In this document: positions 51,320-61,247 of the stretch, one piece after another
How positions within the stretch are numbered: the first letter of the stretch is position 1
How the letters are laid out: every line of letters begins with the position of its first letter
Source of the DNA: Mobiluncus porci
GTDB taxonomy: Bacteria; Actinomycetota; Actinomycetes; Actinomycetales; Actinomycetaceae
Assembly: GCF_009695935.1 (NCBI RefSeq)
Contig: NZ_VUMY01000009.1
Coordinates: 43,452 to 107,451 of the forward strand
Direction: 5' to 3'
DNA: 64,000 bases
Notes under the pieces: model-generated
The model's input: the letters and a program-made list of their open reading frames with translations, nothing else
The model's database searches: none
What the model was told of the DNA's origin: nothing
Made by a program: the position numbers and the translations under genes

Positions 51320-53122
51320 GTGAGTCGTCTTCGGAAAAATCTTTTGGCTGGGTTCATTATTCTTGCCCTAGCCGTGTTTGCGGTGCGTCTCGTGGTGGTG
51401 CAGTTGGTGGAGGGGCCGGCCTTGGCGCAAGCCGCGCAAGAACAGCGTTCCCGTTCGTATGTCATCAAGGCGCAGCGGGGCGATATCGTGGACGCTTCGG
51501 GAAAGCCCTTGGCGACCTCGGTAAAGCGCTACAACATCGGGGTGAACCAGGTGAAGATCAACACCTACTTCGAACCCGTGATGACTTCGAAAGACGGCAA
51601 GCAGGTTGCGGAGCGGGACGAATACGGACGCGAAAAAGTGAAGGCTTTCGGGCCGGCGGCGGCAGCGAAGAAACTGGCTCCGCTGCTGAAGGCAGATCCG
51701 GCAGAACTTGGCGGGAAACTCGTGGCGGCTCCGGATAAAGAGGCATCCACCTTTGTCTACATCGCCAAAGAAGTCACTCCGGAAGTGTGGCGGGAGATTC
51801 AAAAACTCGGCATCCCCGGAATTGAGCCGGAAGAGATCACGAAACGCATCTATCCCAACGGAAATGTGGCCGGAAATATTGTGGGTTTCACCAATATTGA
51901 CGGGGTGGGTCTCGCGGGTCTGGAACTATCTCAGGACTCTAAACTCGCGGGAGTTGACGGAAAAGCCCTGACGGAGATTGGGCGAAAAGGCCAAACCATT
52001 CCGGTGGAAGACAACTACAAGAAGGAGGCAATTCCGGGTCAGTCGATTCAGACCACCATCCGCCTCGATTTGCAAAACACCTGTCAGCAAGTGGTGGAAA
52101 ACACGAAAGCACAGATGGGGGCCCAGGTCGTCCTGGCCGAAGTTCAGGAGGTCGGCACCGGCAAGGTTTTTGCCCTGTGCGAGACCAACACGGTTAATCC
52201 CGCCGAGCCATCCAAATCGAAGGACAGCGACCGTGGCTCCAAGGCAGTATCCACCGTCTATGAGCCCGGTTCGACCCTCAAAGTACACACCATGGCTACG
52301 GCTTTGGAAGCTGGTAAACTCGAGCCCACCAGCGCCTTCACGGTGCCTTCCCAGATCACGATGTCAAACGGGCAGACTTTCCGTGACTCTACCCCGCACG
52401 GCACCCAGGGACTGACTGCGGCAGGAATCATCGCGCAATCTTCCAATGTTGGCATTGTTCAGGTGGGGGATTTGGTGAAAGACTCGGAGCGCTACGACAA
52501 GCTCCGCCAGGTCGGATTCGGGAAACCCACCGGTATCGAGCTCCCGGGAGAGTCCTCCGGCCTGCTCGCCAACTATCAGGATTGGGACGGGCGGCAACGC
52601 TACACCATCATGTTCGGACAAGGTATTGCTGCCACGATTGTCCAGGTCACCAACGGTATTGCCACGATTGCCAACGGGGGAGTGAGTACCCAACCGCATC
52701 TCATCGAGTCGTGGACGAAGCCGGACGGAACGGTCGAAAAGAAACCGGTTGATGCCGGTAAACGCGTCTACACCAAGGAGACCTCCCGTGAAATCCTCAC
52801 CATGATGGAAGGGGTCATCTCCGAAAAAGGTGGCGCCCCGAACGCAAAAATCGAGGGATACCCCATCGCGGGCAAGACCGGAACGACCCAGATTATTGCC
52901 GCGAACGGCCAACAAACCGGCAACATTGGATCATTTACCGGCGTCCTTCCGGCAGACAACCCGCGGGTGGTAATCACGGTGGTTGTCTACCGCCCGACTT
53001 CCTCAATCTACGGTTCGGTAGTCGCGGTTCCTGCGTTTAAAGACATCGCTAACGCTACGATTAGAGAGCTGGGTATTCCACCCACTAATGAAGTTCCGCA
53101 GTTGTATCCGATTGGAGAATAA
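51320..53122 (+). CDS. ftsI: septal transpeptidase FtsI (PBP2-like)
   Basis: A 600 aa class B penicillin-binding protein. An N-terminal membrane anchor (LLAGFIILALAVFAVRLVVVQLV) is followed by a dimerisation domain (RGDIVDASGKPLATSV ... RIYPNGNVAGNIVGFTN). The transpeptidase domain has SxxK at S318-K321 (GSTLK), SSN at 374-376 and KTG at 519-521. There is no PASTA domain. It crosslinks septal peptidoglycan with FtsW, whose gene is downstream. The start is GTG 51320 with a weak GGAAT. Confidence 0.95.
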   Translation: MSRLRKNLLAGFIILALAVFAVRLVVVQLVEGPALAQAAQEQRSRSYVIKAQRGDIVDASGKPLATSVKRYNIGVNQVKINTYFEPVMTSKDGKQVAERDEYGREKVKAFGPAAAAKKLAPLLKADPAELGGKLVAAPDKEASTFVYIAKEVTPEVWREIQKLGIPGIEPEEITKRIYPNGNVAGNIVGFTNIDGVGLAGLELSQDSKLAGVDGKALTEIGRKGQTIPVEDNYKKEAIPGQSIQTTIRLDLQNTCQQVVENTKAQMGAQVVLAEVQEVGTGKVFALCETNTVNPAEPSKSKDSDRGSKAVSTVYEPGSTLKVHTMATALEAGKLEPTSAFTVPSQITMSNGQTFRDSTPHGTQGLTAAGIIAQSSNVGIVQVGDLVKDSERYDKLRQVGFGKPTGIELPGESSGLLANYQDWDGRQRYTIMFGQGIAATIVQVTNGIATIANGGVSTQPHLIESWTKPDGTVEKKPVDAGKRVYTKETSREILTMMEGVISEKGGAPNAKIEGYPIAGKTGTTQIIAANGQQTGNIGSFTGVLPADNPRVVITVVVYRPTSSIYGSVVAVPAFKDIANATIRELGIPPTNEVPQLYPIGE

Positions 53123-53127
53123 ATAAT

Positions 53128-54684
53128 ATGGCTCTGGATGTAGCCTTTGATCCCTATGCGCCCGATTTGGAGCGCCTGAACTGGGTAGATACCTTCGAGA
53201 TTGCGAGCGCAGTGGGGGGGACTCTCCACGGAACCAATGGAAAAGTTCGCGGCGCAGTGGTAGATAACCGAGCGGTTCGAGGCGGAGAGCTCTTTGTAGC
53301 CATGCCCGGGTTCCACGTTCACGGCGCCAAATTCGGGGTCGATGCGGCTAAGCGCGGTGCCCAGGCGATTCTCACCGATGCCGCGGGATTGGCCCTCCTG
53401 GAGGGACTGAACCTTCCGGTTATCGTGGTTCCGGACGTGGGACACGCGGCGGGACGAGCCGCCGCTATCGCCTTCGGGAATCCCGCAGATAGCCTCAAGA
53501 CCTGGGGCGTGACGGGAACGAACGGGAAAACCACCACCACCTATCTCGTTCGCCACATGTTGCATCGGGTCGGCAAGCTGTCTTCCCTGGTCGGAACGGT
53601 GGAGGCCGCTATCGGCAAGAAGACTTCTCCGGCGTTCATCACCACCCCGCAAGCTCCGCAACTCCAGGCATTTGCGGCTTCCACCGTCCAAGAGAATGTG
53701 GATCACATGGTGGTGGAGGTGTCTTCCCACGCGCTCGCCATGGGGCGGGTGGATCCGCTGCGTTTTGCTTGTGTCGGTTTCACCAACCTGTCTCAAGACC
53801 ACTTGGACTATCACGTCACGATGGAGGACTATTTCCAGACGAAGGCCTCGCTGTTCTCGGAAAAACGCTCGGATCGTCAGGTCATCATCATTGATGACGA
53901 TTGGGGCAAGCGCCTCGCAGAACAACTGGATCGTCAGGGCCAACACGAATTCGTCACCTTGTCAACCAATGGCACCCCCGCAGATTGGCGGGCGGACATT
54001 CAGCAACTCGACGGCGGTTTCACCGAGCTCCACCTGAAGTGTTTTGACGGGAAAGAGGCAAAAGTCCAGGTCTTGATGCCGGGGACTTTCAATGCCATCA
54101 ACTCGGCGTTGGCCATAGTCATGGTCGTCACGGGTCTGTCCCCGAGTCCTCGCCAGGTGGATGGCAACATGTTGCGCCACCTCACTGCGAACCCGATCCG
54201 ACTTGAGGTTCCCGGGCGAATGGAGCTGCTGGCGGATTCTCCGCGAGTGATTGTGGATTTTGCCCACAACCCGGGGTCTACCCAGGTGCTGTTGGAGACT
54301 TTACGAACCTCCACCAAGGGACGATTGCTCTTGGTGATGGGCGCTGATGGCGAGCGGGATCAAGGCAAGCGTCCGATTCTCGGGCGGATTGCGGCGGAGC
54401 TGGCCGATTTTACCTACGTGACGGACGGGGATATTCACGAAGAAGAACCGCGAGGAATCCGCCGCGATGTCATTGCCGGATTCAAGGGTTTTGAAGAAAA
54501 ATTCGTGGAAGTCGCACCCCGTGAAAAGGCCATTGAACAGGCAATTCTCGAAGCAAAACCGGAAGACACGGTCGTGCTTGCGGGACGCGGCCAAGAACCA
54601 ATCATGTTCACCCCCGACGGGCAATATGACCTGGATGACCGCGTGGTGGCCCGCAAAGCTCTGGCCCAGCGAGACTTGGGATAA
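53128..54684 (+). CDS. murE: UDP-N-acetylmuramyl tripeptide synthetase MurE
   Basis: A 518 aa Mur ligase that adds the third residue of the stem peptide. The ATP motif is VTGTNGKTTTTYL (about 128-140). Other motifs are TTPQAPQLQ, EVSSHALAMGRV and LSQDHLDYH. The residue-3 recognition motif DNPR of DAP-adding enzymes is not present; the equivalent region reads VTDGDIHEEEPRGI. The third residue is therefore likely Lys or Orn, as in Actinomycetaceae. GGAG precedes the ATG. FtsI ends five bases before. Confidence 0.93.
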   Translation: MALDVAFDPYAPDLERLNWVDTFEIASAVGGTLHGTNGKVRGAVVDNRAVRGGELFVAMPGFHVHGAKFGVDAAKRGAQAILTDAAGLALLEGLNLPVIVVPDVGHAAGRAAAIAFGNPADSLKTWGVTGTNGKTTTTYLVRHMLHRVGKLSSLVGTVEAAIGKKTSPAFITTPQAPQLQAFAASTVQENVDHMVVEVSSHALAMGRVDPLRFACVGFTNLSQDHLDYHVTMEDYFQTKASLFSEKRSDRQVIIIDDDWGKRLAEQLDRQGQHEFVTLSTNGTPADWRADIQQLDGGFTELHLKCFDGKEAKVQVLMPGTFNAINSALAIVMVVTGLSPSPRQVDGNMLRHLTANPIRLEVPGRMELLADSPRVIVDFAHNPGSTQVLLETLRTSTKGRLLLVMGADGERDQGKRPILGRIAAELADFTYVTDGDIHEEEPRGIRRDVIAGFKGFEEKFVEVAPREKAIEQAILEAKPEDTVVLAGRGQEPIMFTPDGQYDLDDRVVARKALAQRDLG

Positions 54685-54731
54685 GATAAAAGGCGTTATT
54701 TGCAAAAAAATTTTTTTGAAGGAGCCCACCC

Positions 54732-56183
54732 TTGATCGACATGACGATTGATGCCCTGCGAGAAATCGTGGGGCTCGAGCCGGGCACAAATTCGACGCGA
54801 GTGCAAGGCGGGGTCTTCACGGATTCTCGCCTGGTGGGGGCCGGTGATGTCTTTGTCGCCCTGCCGGGAGAAAACACGGATGGCCACCACTTCCTCGGTT
54901 CAGTAGCACGCCGCGGCGGGAAAGTTGCTTTCATCACGACTCCTCCCGAAGAAATCGTGGAGGCTGGCTGGGCTACTGCGGAGGAATTGAGCGAGCTGAC
55001 GCTGATTCAAGTGCCTGATACCCAACTTGCGCTGGGCGAAATCGCCAAAGCCCACCTCGACCAGTTGCGCCGCCGAACCCGCAACGGAAACGGCAAACTC
55101 AAACTTGTAGTCGGAATCACCGGCTCGGCAGGCAAGACCACTACGAAAGACCTCACGAAACAGCTTCTGTCCACCAAAGGCAACACCGTGGCTCCGCAGG
55201 CTTCTTTCAATAACGAAGTCGGTCTGCCTTTGACGGTTCTGAAAGCCGACCCCGACACGGAATATCTCGTTTTGGAGATGGGAGCCTCTCAGCCCGGTGA
55301 CATCGAATATTTGACCAATATTGCGACCCTCGATGTGGCTGCCGTCTTGATGGTCGGCACCGCCCACCTGGAGTCCTACGATTCGGTGGAAGCCTTGGCT
55401 GCGGAAAAATCCCAGATTGTGGCAAGCCTGGGCCCGAGCGGAGTCGCCGTTTTGAACGCCGATGACTCGAGAGTCGAGGCGATGAGTGGGAGAACGTCTG
55501 GGAGACTTATGTATTTCTCCAACCGGAAAGCCACCCCGATTCGCGCCACCAATGTCAAAGTGGACGAGGAATCTCGCGGGGCTTTCACTTTGACGACACC
55601 CACCGGAGAGGCGCCGGTAGCGTTGAAACTCATTGGTGCCCACCATATTTCTAATGCGCTTGCGGCGGCAGCGATTGCCCATCTTGCGGGAATGAACGCC
55701 ACCGAGATTGCTGCGGTTTTGAACGAGGCCACCCCCCAGTCTGAACACCGGATGCACCTGATGCACCTGGCAGACGGAGTGGATCTTATTGATGATGCCT
55801 ATAACGCGAATCCGGATTCAGTAAAGGCCGCCCTGGATGTTCTAGCCAAATATGCTTCGCAGCGTCGCGTTGTGGCAGTTCTCGGTGACATGCTGGAACT
55901 CGGCCCGATTGCTCCGCAACTGCACGGAGAAATCGGACGTTACTGCGCTTCGATTGGGATTCCCGTCCTGATTGGGGTCGGGCCCTTGGCGAAAAATATT
56001 GAATCGGCTTATTCGGCGCTGCGTCGCGACGGGGAACACCACCACACTTTGGATGAAGTCGCGGCGGGGAGGCTGCTCCAAGAAGTGGTTCGCCCCCGCG
56101 ACTTGATTCTCATCAAAGGCTCCAATGATTCGAATCTTTGGAAACTGGCCCAGGCAATTGAGGAAAGGGGCCGCGTGCGATGA
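54732..56183 (+). CDS. murF: UDP-N-acetylmuramoyl-tripeptide--D-alanyl-D-alanine ligase
   Basis: A 483 aa Mur ligase that adds D-Ala-D-Ala. Key motifs are DSRLVGAGDVFVALPGENTDGHHF, VGITGSAGKTTTKDL, ASFNNEVGLPLT, LVLEMGASQPGDI and DDAYNANPDSVKAAL. The start is TTG at 54732 with AAGGAG seven bases upstream; an ATG three codons later is less well spaced. The 47-base gap from murE is AT-rich (an A7 run then T7). The stop overlaps mraY by ATGA. Confidence 0.95.
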   Translation: MIDMTIDALREIVGLEPGTNSTRVQGGVFTDSRLVGAGDVFVALPGENTDGHHFLGSVARRGGKVAFITTPPEEIVEAGWATAEELSELTLIQVPDTQLALGEIAKAHLDQLRRRTRNGNGKLKLVVGITGSAGKTTTKDLTKQLLSTKGNTVAPQASFNNEVGLPLTVLKADPDTEYLVLEMGASQPGDIEYLTNIATLDVAAVLMVGTAHLESYDSVEALAAEKSQIVASLGPSGVAVLNADDSRVEAMSGRTSGRLMYFSNRKATPIRATNVKVDEESRGAFTLTTPTGEAPVALKLIGAHHISNALAAAAIAHLAGMNATEIAAVLNEATPQSEHRMHLMHLADGVDLIDDAYNANPDSVKAALDVLAKYASQRRVVAVLGDMLELGPIAPQLHGEIGRYCASIGIPVLIGVGPLAKNIESAYSALRRDGEHHHTLDEVAAGRLLQEVVRPRDLILIKGSNDSNLWKLAQAIEERGRVR

Positions 56184-57280
56184 CTGCCGTCCTCCTTGCC
56201 GGCATGGTTTCGCTCCTCGTGACTTTGTTCGCCACTCCGGCTTACGCCAACTGGCTCGTCAAGAAGCAATTCGGCCAGTTCATTCGTCAAGACGGACCTA
56301 CCGCCCACTTTACCAAGCGCGGCACCCCGACCATGGGCGGGGTCATGATTATAGCCGCGGTGGTTCTCGGCTGGGGAGCGGCGCATCTCCAAATCGGAAT
56401 CCAGACCCACCGCGGGCCCTCCGCCTCCGAGATTCTGCTTCTGTTTCTCCTCGTGGGACTGGGTTTTATCGGTTGGCTCGATGACTGGATTAAAATTTCG
56501 AAACATCGTTCTCTCGGACTAAATCCCACGGGAAAACTCTTGGGGCAACTCGTGGTGGCCTCGGTCTTTTCTGGCCTGGCCCTGGGTTTCGAAAATGAAC
56601 GCGGGCTTACGCCGGCCTCCACCCACATTTCCGTCATTCGCGACACGCGAATCGACTTGGCTTTTGCCGGAATCGGGCTCGGGGTGGTGCTGTTCCTGAT
56701 TTGGGCCAACTTCCTGGTAGCAGCCTGGTCTAACGCAGTGAACCTCACGGACGGGCTCGATGGGCTCGCTTCGGGGGTCTCGATTTTCGTTTTCGGAGCC
56801 TACGGACTCATGTCCTTTTGGCAATCCTCCCAATCCTGCCAGGCCACTGACGCGGTCGCGAGCGCGTGTTACTCCGAGACCCGTGATCCGCTTGGCATTG
56901 CGATTGTTTGCGCCGCGATTGTGGGGGCACTCATCGGTTTCCTCTGGTGGAATGCTTCTCCGGCAAGAATCTTCATGGGGGACACCGGCTCGCTGGCTCT
57001 CGGCGGAGCGCTCGCCGGGATCTCGATTTTCACTCACACCGAGTTTCTCGCCGTGATCATTGGCGGGCTTTTCGTGGTGGAAGTCCTGTCCGACATCATC
57101 CAAGTCAGTTTCTTCAAAGCCACGCATCGACGCGTCTTCAAGATGGCTCCCATCCACCACCACTTTGAACTGTTGGGATGGAAAGAGATTACGGTCGTGA
57201 TTCGCTTCTGGATTATTGCCGGCATCATGGCCGCGGCGGGAGTGGGCCTGTTCTATTTCGATTGGGTGGCGAGACTCTAA
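56180..57280 (+). CDS. mraY: phospho-MurNAc-pentapeptide translocase
   Basis: A 366 aa membrane enzyme with about ten transmembrane helices that makes lipid I. Motifs: FGQFIRQDGPTAHFTKRGTPTMGG, the catalytic aspartates in GWLDDWIK, NAVNLTDGLDGLA, FMGDTGSLALGG and the loop HRRVFKMAPIHHHFELLGW. It overlaps murF and murD by single codons, so the chain murF-mraY-murD is translated in a coupled way. Confidence 0.96.
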   Translation: MTAVLLAGMVSLLVTLFATPAYANWLVKKQFGQFIRQDGPTAHFTKRGTPTMGGVMIIAAVVLGWGAAHLQIGIQTHRGPSASEILLLFLLVGLGFIGWLDDWIKISKHRSLGLNPTGKLLGQLVVASVFSGLALGFENERGLTPASTHISVIRDTRIDLAFAGIGLGVVLFLIWANFLVAAWSNAVNLTDGLDGLASGVSIFVFGAYGLMSFWQSSQSCQATDAVASACYSETRDPLGIAIVCAAIVGALIGFLWWNASPARIFMGDTGSLALGGALAGISIFTHTEFLAVIIGGLFVVEVLSDIIQVSFFKATHRRVFKMAPIHHHFELLGWKEITVVIRFWIIAGIMAAAGVGLFYFDWVARL

Positions 57281-58746
57281 TGACTTCACAATTTGCTGGC
57301 GCTTCGATTGGGGTGCTTGGCCTCGGCAAATCTGGGATTGCTGCGGCCGAGGTTCTGAGTTCCCTCCGCGCCAAGGTGACCTGCTATGACGCCTCCGAAG
57401 AGGCACTCGTGAGGGCACGGGAGGCTCTTGGTGATCGCGCCGCGTATTGCCCCGCGAAAGGGGAAGAAGCCCAAGCCGAGCAAGCCGCGGGAGGTGACCA
57501 CAAACTCTTTATCGTTTCCCCCGGCATCCCCCCGCGCAACCCACTCTACCGTCTCCCCGAAACCGCCGCGCCGCTGTGGTCCGAAGTGGAACTTGCGTGG
57601 CAAATCCAAGCCGAAGGGCCGAATCGGGATTGCAAGTGGCTTTGTATCACCGGCACCAACGGGAAAACCACCACGACCGGGATGCTCGCGCAAATGCTCA
57701 TCACCGGAGGCGTGGTCGCGACGGCAGTCGGAAACTACGGGACTCCGATTGTTGAGGTGGCCGCCGAAGGTGCGGTCGATGCGCTGGCGGTGGAGCTTTC
57801 CAGTGCGCAACTGCACTCGACGTATACACTGGCGCCCTGGGCGAGCGTGTGGCTGAATTTCGCTCCTGACCACATTGATTGGCACGGTTCGGCTGATGAC
57901 TATGCTTGGGACAAGTCAAAGATCTATAAGGGAGTTCAGCGCGCCGCGCTCTATCCCGCCACCGAAGAGCTCCCGACCAAGGTTCTCGCCCAGTCCGGTC
58001 TCGACCCGAAAATCATGATTGGACTCACGCCTGGGATTCCCGCTCCTGGCTTCCTCGGAGTGATTGAGGACCTGATTGTTGACCGTGCCTTTGGGGAAAA
58101 TCCCGAAAAACAGGCGCTGGAGTTGGCAAGTTTCACTGACCTCCAGCACCTTACCGGCCAAGAGACCCCAACATCCGCGATTCTCCAAGACACGCTGGCG
58201 GCTGCCGGTTTGGCTAGAGCCTACGGGCTCCAGCCGGAGTGGGTGCGGCGCGGCATCCAGGAGTTCGAACTCGAAAAGCACCGCCGCGCCGTGGTGGGAG
58301 TTGTTAACGGGGTGACCTATATTGATGACTCCAAAGCCACCAACACCCATGCGGCCGCAGCCTCCCTGCGCGACGTGGCGGAAAAACACGCCGTGTGGAT
58401 TGTCGGGGGAGACCCGAAAGGCCAAGATTTCCATTCTCTCGTCGAGGTCGTGGCCTCGAAAGTGAAGGCGGCGGTCCTCATCGGACTCGACCCGGAGCCT
58501 TTTGAGGAAGCATTTGCCCAAAACGCCCCCGAAATTCCGCTGAAACGCATCAATCCGGGGGACAATCTTATGGAGAGAACGGTTCAAGCGGCTGCCGCCT
58601 TGGCGGTTCCGGGGGATGTGGTTTTGCTCGCTCCGGCTTGTGCCTCTTGGGACCAGTTCAAAAACTACGGGGAGCGCGGCGAACTTTTTGCCCGCGCCGC
58701 GAGGCAGTTAGCGGAGGGACAACATGGCGAGGAGCATCTCGGGTGA
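57280..58746 (+). CDS. murD: UDP-N-acetylmuramoylalanine--D-glutamate ligase
   Basis: A 488 aa Mur ligase that adds D-Glu. An N-terminal Rossmann-type domain (IGVLGLGKSGIAAAEVL) binds UDP. The ATP motif is CITGTNGKTTTTGML, followed by VELSSAQLH, NFAPDHIDWHGS and YIDDSKATNTHAAAASLRDV. The start at 57280 overlaps the mraY stop in TAATG. The 3' end overlaps ftsW by 23 bases. Confidence 0.95.
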   Translation: MTSQFAGASIGVLGLGKSGIAAAEVLSSLRAKVTCYDASEEALVRAREALGDRAAYCPAKGEEAQAEQAAGGDHKLFIVSPGIPPRNPLYRLPETAAPLWSEVELAWQIQAEGPNRDCKWLCITGTNGKTTTTGMLAQMLITGGVVATAVGNYGTPIVEVAAEGAVDALAVELSSAQLHSTYTLAPWASVWLNFAPDHIDWHGSADDYAWDKSKIYKGVQRAALYPATEELPTKVLAQSGLDPKIMIGLTPGIPAPGFLGVIEDLIVDRAFGENPEKQALELASFTDLQHLTGQETPTSAILQDTLAAAGLARAYGLQPEWVRRGIQEFELEKHRRAVVGVVNGVTYIDDSKATNTHAAAASLRDVAEKHAVWIVGGDPKGQDFHSLVEVVASKVKAAVLIGLDPEPFEEAFAQNAPEIPLKRINPGDNLMERTVQAAAALAVPGDVVLLAPACASWDQFKNYGERGELFARAARQLAEGQHGEEHLG

Positions 58747-60103
58747 TACTGCGGCGCAAACGCGTCCAGCGAAACTTATCGCCTTCCCTTCCAGTTCCGC
58801 CCCCACAAATTCCGCAAAGACTGACAGCGCGCCGCCACTAGAAAAAACCGAAAAATCCTCGCGTCTCGAAGATTTTTTGGCGGAGATGAAAAACCAGCCG
58901 GTTTTGAGTTATTACCTTTTGCTGGTGACAACCCTGCTGTTGTTCATCATCGGTCTAATTCTGGTTTTTTCCGCCTCGACCATTGCTGCGTTGGATAATA
59001 ACGCGGATCCGTTTCTCTCTTTCGGGAAACGCTCGCTAATCTACGTGGCGTCGCTGGTCGTGATGTTTGTGGCGTCTCGTCTCAAACCGAGATTCTATAA
59101 GCGGCTCGCCTGGGTGTTTCTCATCGCCTCTTGGGTTTTGCAAACCCTGGTTTTCCTTCCCGGTTTTCACGGCGCGGCCGCGGGGGGCAACACGAACTGG
59201 CTGGTCATCCCCGGAACCGGCTTTTCGATTCAACCCTCTGAGTTTATGAAACTCGCTCTGGTCGTATTCCTCGGAAGAATGCTTTCTGACCCCGACCTGC
59301 GCCGCGCGGGGGATAAAAAACAGTGGTTCATAATGGTCGGCCTGCCGGTGCTGGCTTCGCTCGGTCTGGTGATGGCCGGTCGTGACCTCGGAACCGCCAT
59401 GGTGATGGCCTCGCTCATTTTAGTAGCACTGTTTGTGGCGGGAATCCCCATGCGCTATTTTCTGGGGATTGTCCTGGTGGGGGCTTTCGGTGCCGCGGTG
59501 GCGGTGATGAGTTCACCAAACCGCCGTCGCCGCGTTTTTGGCTTCATGGATGCTTCCACCACCGACCCCACCGGTATCGGCTACCAGCGTCAACACGGCT
59601 TGTGGAGCCTCGCGACCGGCGGCCTGACCGGAGTCGGGCCGGGAGCGAGCCGCGAAAAATGGTCCTATCTTCCCGAGGCCGACACAGACTATATCTTCGC
59701 GATTCTGGGTGAAGAATTCGGCCTCATGGGAACCTTCCTCGTATTGGGGCTGTTCGCCGTGCTGTGTTTGACGTTTATCCGTATCATGCAACGCTCCGGT
59801 TCCGAATTCCAGACCATCGTCGTGGGGGGAATCATCGGCTGGATTTTCTCCCAAACCCTGATCAACATTGGCGCCGTAGTGGGGCTCCTCCCGATTATCG
59901 GGGTGCCCCTGCCACTCATTTCTTCGGGTGGCTCCTCCCTCTTGTCCATCATGGGGGCCGTCGGTTTGGCGCTGTGTTTCGCCCGTCACGAGCCGGGAGC
60001 CCAAGCGGCCTGGCAGGCTCGGCGTCGCCCCCTCAAGCGTTCCCTCGCAGTTTTATCCTCCTCTCGCCCCAGCACTCCCAAGACCCGCAAGAAAAACCGT
60101 TAG
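58724..60103 (+). CDS. ftsW: septal peptidoglycan polymerase FtsW
   Basis: A 459 aa SEDS-family glycosyltransferase that polymerises septal peptidoglycan with FtsI. A ~65-residue hydrophilic N-terminus precedes ten membrane helices. Motifs include NTNWLVIPGTGFSIQPSEFMKLALVV, GRDLGTAMVM, RQHGLWSLATGGLTGVGPG, PEADTDYIFAILGEEFGLMG and PLPLISSGGSSLLS. The C-terminal tail is basic. The ATG within the murD 3' end is supported by GGAGGG. Confidence 0.95.
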   Translation: MARSISGDTAAQTRPAKLIAFPSSSAPTNSAKTDSAPPLEKTEKSSRLEDFLAEMKNQPVLSYYLLLVTTLLLFIIGLILVFSASTIAALDNNADPFLSFGKRSLIYVASLVVMFVASRLKPRFYKRLAWVFLIASWVLQTLVFLPGFHGAAAGGNTNWLVIPGTGFSIQPSEFMKLALVVFLGRMLSDPDLRRAGDKKQWFIMVGLPVLASLGLVMAGRDLGTAMVMASLILVALFVAGIPMRYFLGIVLVGAFGAAVAVMSSPNRRRRVFGFMDASTTDPTGIGYQRQHGLWSLATGGLTGVGPGASREKWSYLPEADTDYIFAILGEEFGLMGTFLVLGLFAVLCLTFIRIMQRSGSEFQTIVVGGIIGWIFSQTLINIGAVVGLLPIIGVPLPLISSGGSSLLSIMGAVGLALCFARHEPGAQAAWQARRRPLKRSLAVLSSSRPSTPKTRKKNR

Positions 60104-60113
60104 GCTTAGAATC

Positions 60114-61247
60114 GTGAACCAACCGGCTGTAGTTTTCGCTGGCGGCGGCACCGCCGGCCACGTCAATCCGCTTCTTTCCACCGTCGCGGCGCTCAAAAAC
60201 ACCGGTTTGGAGTTCGTTCCCTTGGTTCTCGGCACCAAAGAAGGCCTGGAGTCCGAGCTGGTTCCCGCCGCCGGTTTGGAATTCTTGACCATTCCGCGGC
60301 TGCCGATGCCGCGCCGTCCTTCCCCCGATTTGGTGAGACTTCCCGTCCGGCTGCGCCGCACTGTAAAAGACCTCGAAGAGCTTTTTGCCGAACGCGGAGT
60401 CAAAGCCCTGGTTGGTTTCGGCGGATACGTTTCGACTCCCGCCTACATGGCAGCCAGACGCTTGAAAATTCCGTTCCTCGTCCACGAACAAAATGCCCGC
60501 CCGGGGATGGCCAACAAGCTCGGCGCCCGCTGGGCAAACACCGTGGCTCTGACCTTCCCCGGCACCCCGCTAAAGGCTTTGCATGGGAAAACGGAAGTGA
60601 CCGGTTTGCCGCTGCGTCCGGAGATCTTGGACCTCGCCGCACGGCTGGGAGACTCGGAAGCTCGGGTTTTGGCTCGCGCGGCTGCCGCGGAATTTTTCGG
60701 GTTGGACGCGGGGCGTCCCACGGTCCTGGTTACCGGAGGCTCCCTGGGGGCTCTCTTCTTGAACCAGACCCTCCCCAGCGCCTTGTTGAAAGTTTCCGAA
60801 ACCGTACCCGACCTCCAGGTCGTCCACCTCACCGGAAAAGGTAAAGCCGCGGAAGTAAGCGACTTTGTCACGGAGTCAGGGCTGGGAGACCGCTATAAAG
60901 TCTTGGATTATCTCACCGAGATGCACCATGCACTAGCCCTGGCTGACGCAGTCGTGTGCCGCGCCGGAGCCGCGACGGTTGCGGAGAACTCTGCTCTCGG
61001 AATTCCGGCCCTCTATGTTCCGCTCCCGGTCGGGAACGGGGAACAGGCGCTGAATGCTCGCGGTGTGGTAGAAGCTTCCGGAGCCTTCTTGTTGAACCAG
61101 AAGAAAGCCGACCCGACTGCCGTGGCGGAAAGTGTCGCTGCCATGCTTGACCCCGAACGCAACGCCGCGATGCGAGCCTCGGCCGCGGTGGCGGGGACGA
61201 CTAGGGGCGCCGCCAACTTGGCCGAACTCATCAAGGAGGTACTGTGA
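60114..61247 (+). CDS. murG: UDP-GlcNAc--lipid I N-acetylglucosaminyltransferase
   Basis: A 377 aa GT-B glycosyltransferase that makes lipid II. The N-terminal glycine-rich loop is FAGGGTAGHVNPLL; HEQNARPGMANKLGARWA is the family motif, and the UDP-GlcNAc-binding part is VTGGSLGALFLNQ, DAVVCRAGAATVAE and PLPVGNGEQALNA. The start is GTG at 60114, ten bases after ftsW, with a weak ribosome-binding site. The frame is open further upstream but only as an ftsW shadow. Confidence 0.95.
   Translation: MNQPAVVFAGGGTAGHVNPLLSTVAALKNTGLEFVPLVLGTKEGLESELVPAAGLEFLTIPRLPMPRRPSPDLVRLPVRLRRTVKDLEELFAERGVKALVGFGGYVSTPAYMAARRLKIPFLVHEQNARPGMANKLGARWANTVALTFPGTPLKALHGKTEVTGLPLRPEILDLAARLGDSEARVLARAAAAEFFGLDAGRPTVLVTGGSLGALFLNQTLPSALLKVSETVPDLQVVHLTGKGKAAEVSDFVTESGLGDRYKVLDYLTEMHHALALADAVVCRAGAATVAENSALGIPALYVPLPVGNGEQALNARGVVEASGAFLLNQKKADPTAVAESVAAMLDPERNAAMRASAAVAGTTRGAANLAELIKEVL

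Noticed and set aside
53008..53946. 312 aa minus-strand frame opposite the ftsI end and murE
   Set aside because: Covers conserved coding sequence of two essential genes on the other strand and has no recognisable domain.
56519..57418. 299 aa minus-strand frame opposite mraY
   Set aside because: Antisense of mraY; rich in Arg/His/Glu/Asn as expected for the complement of a membrane protein gene.
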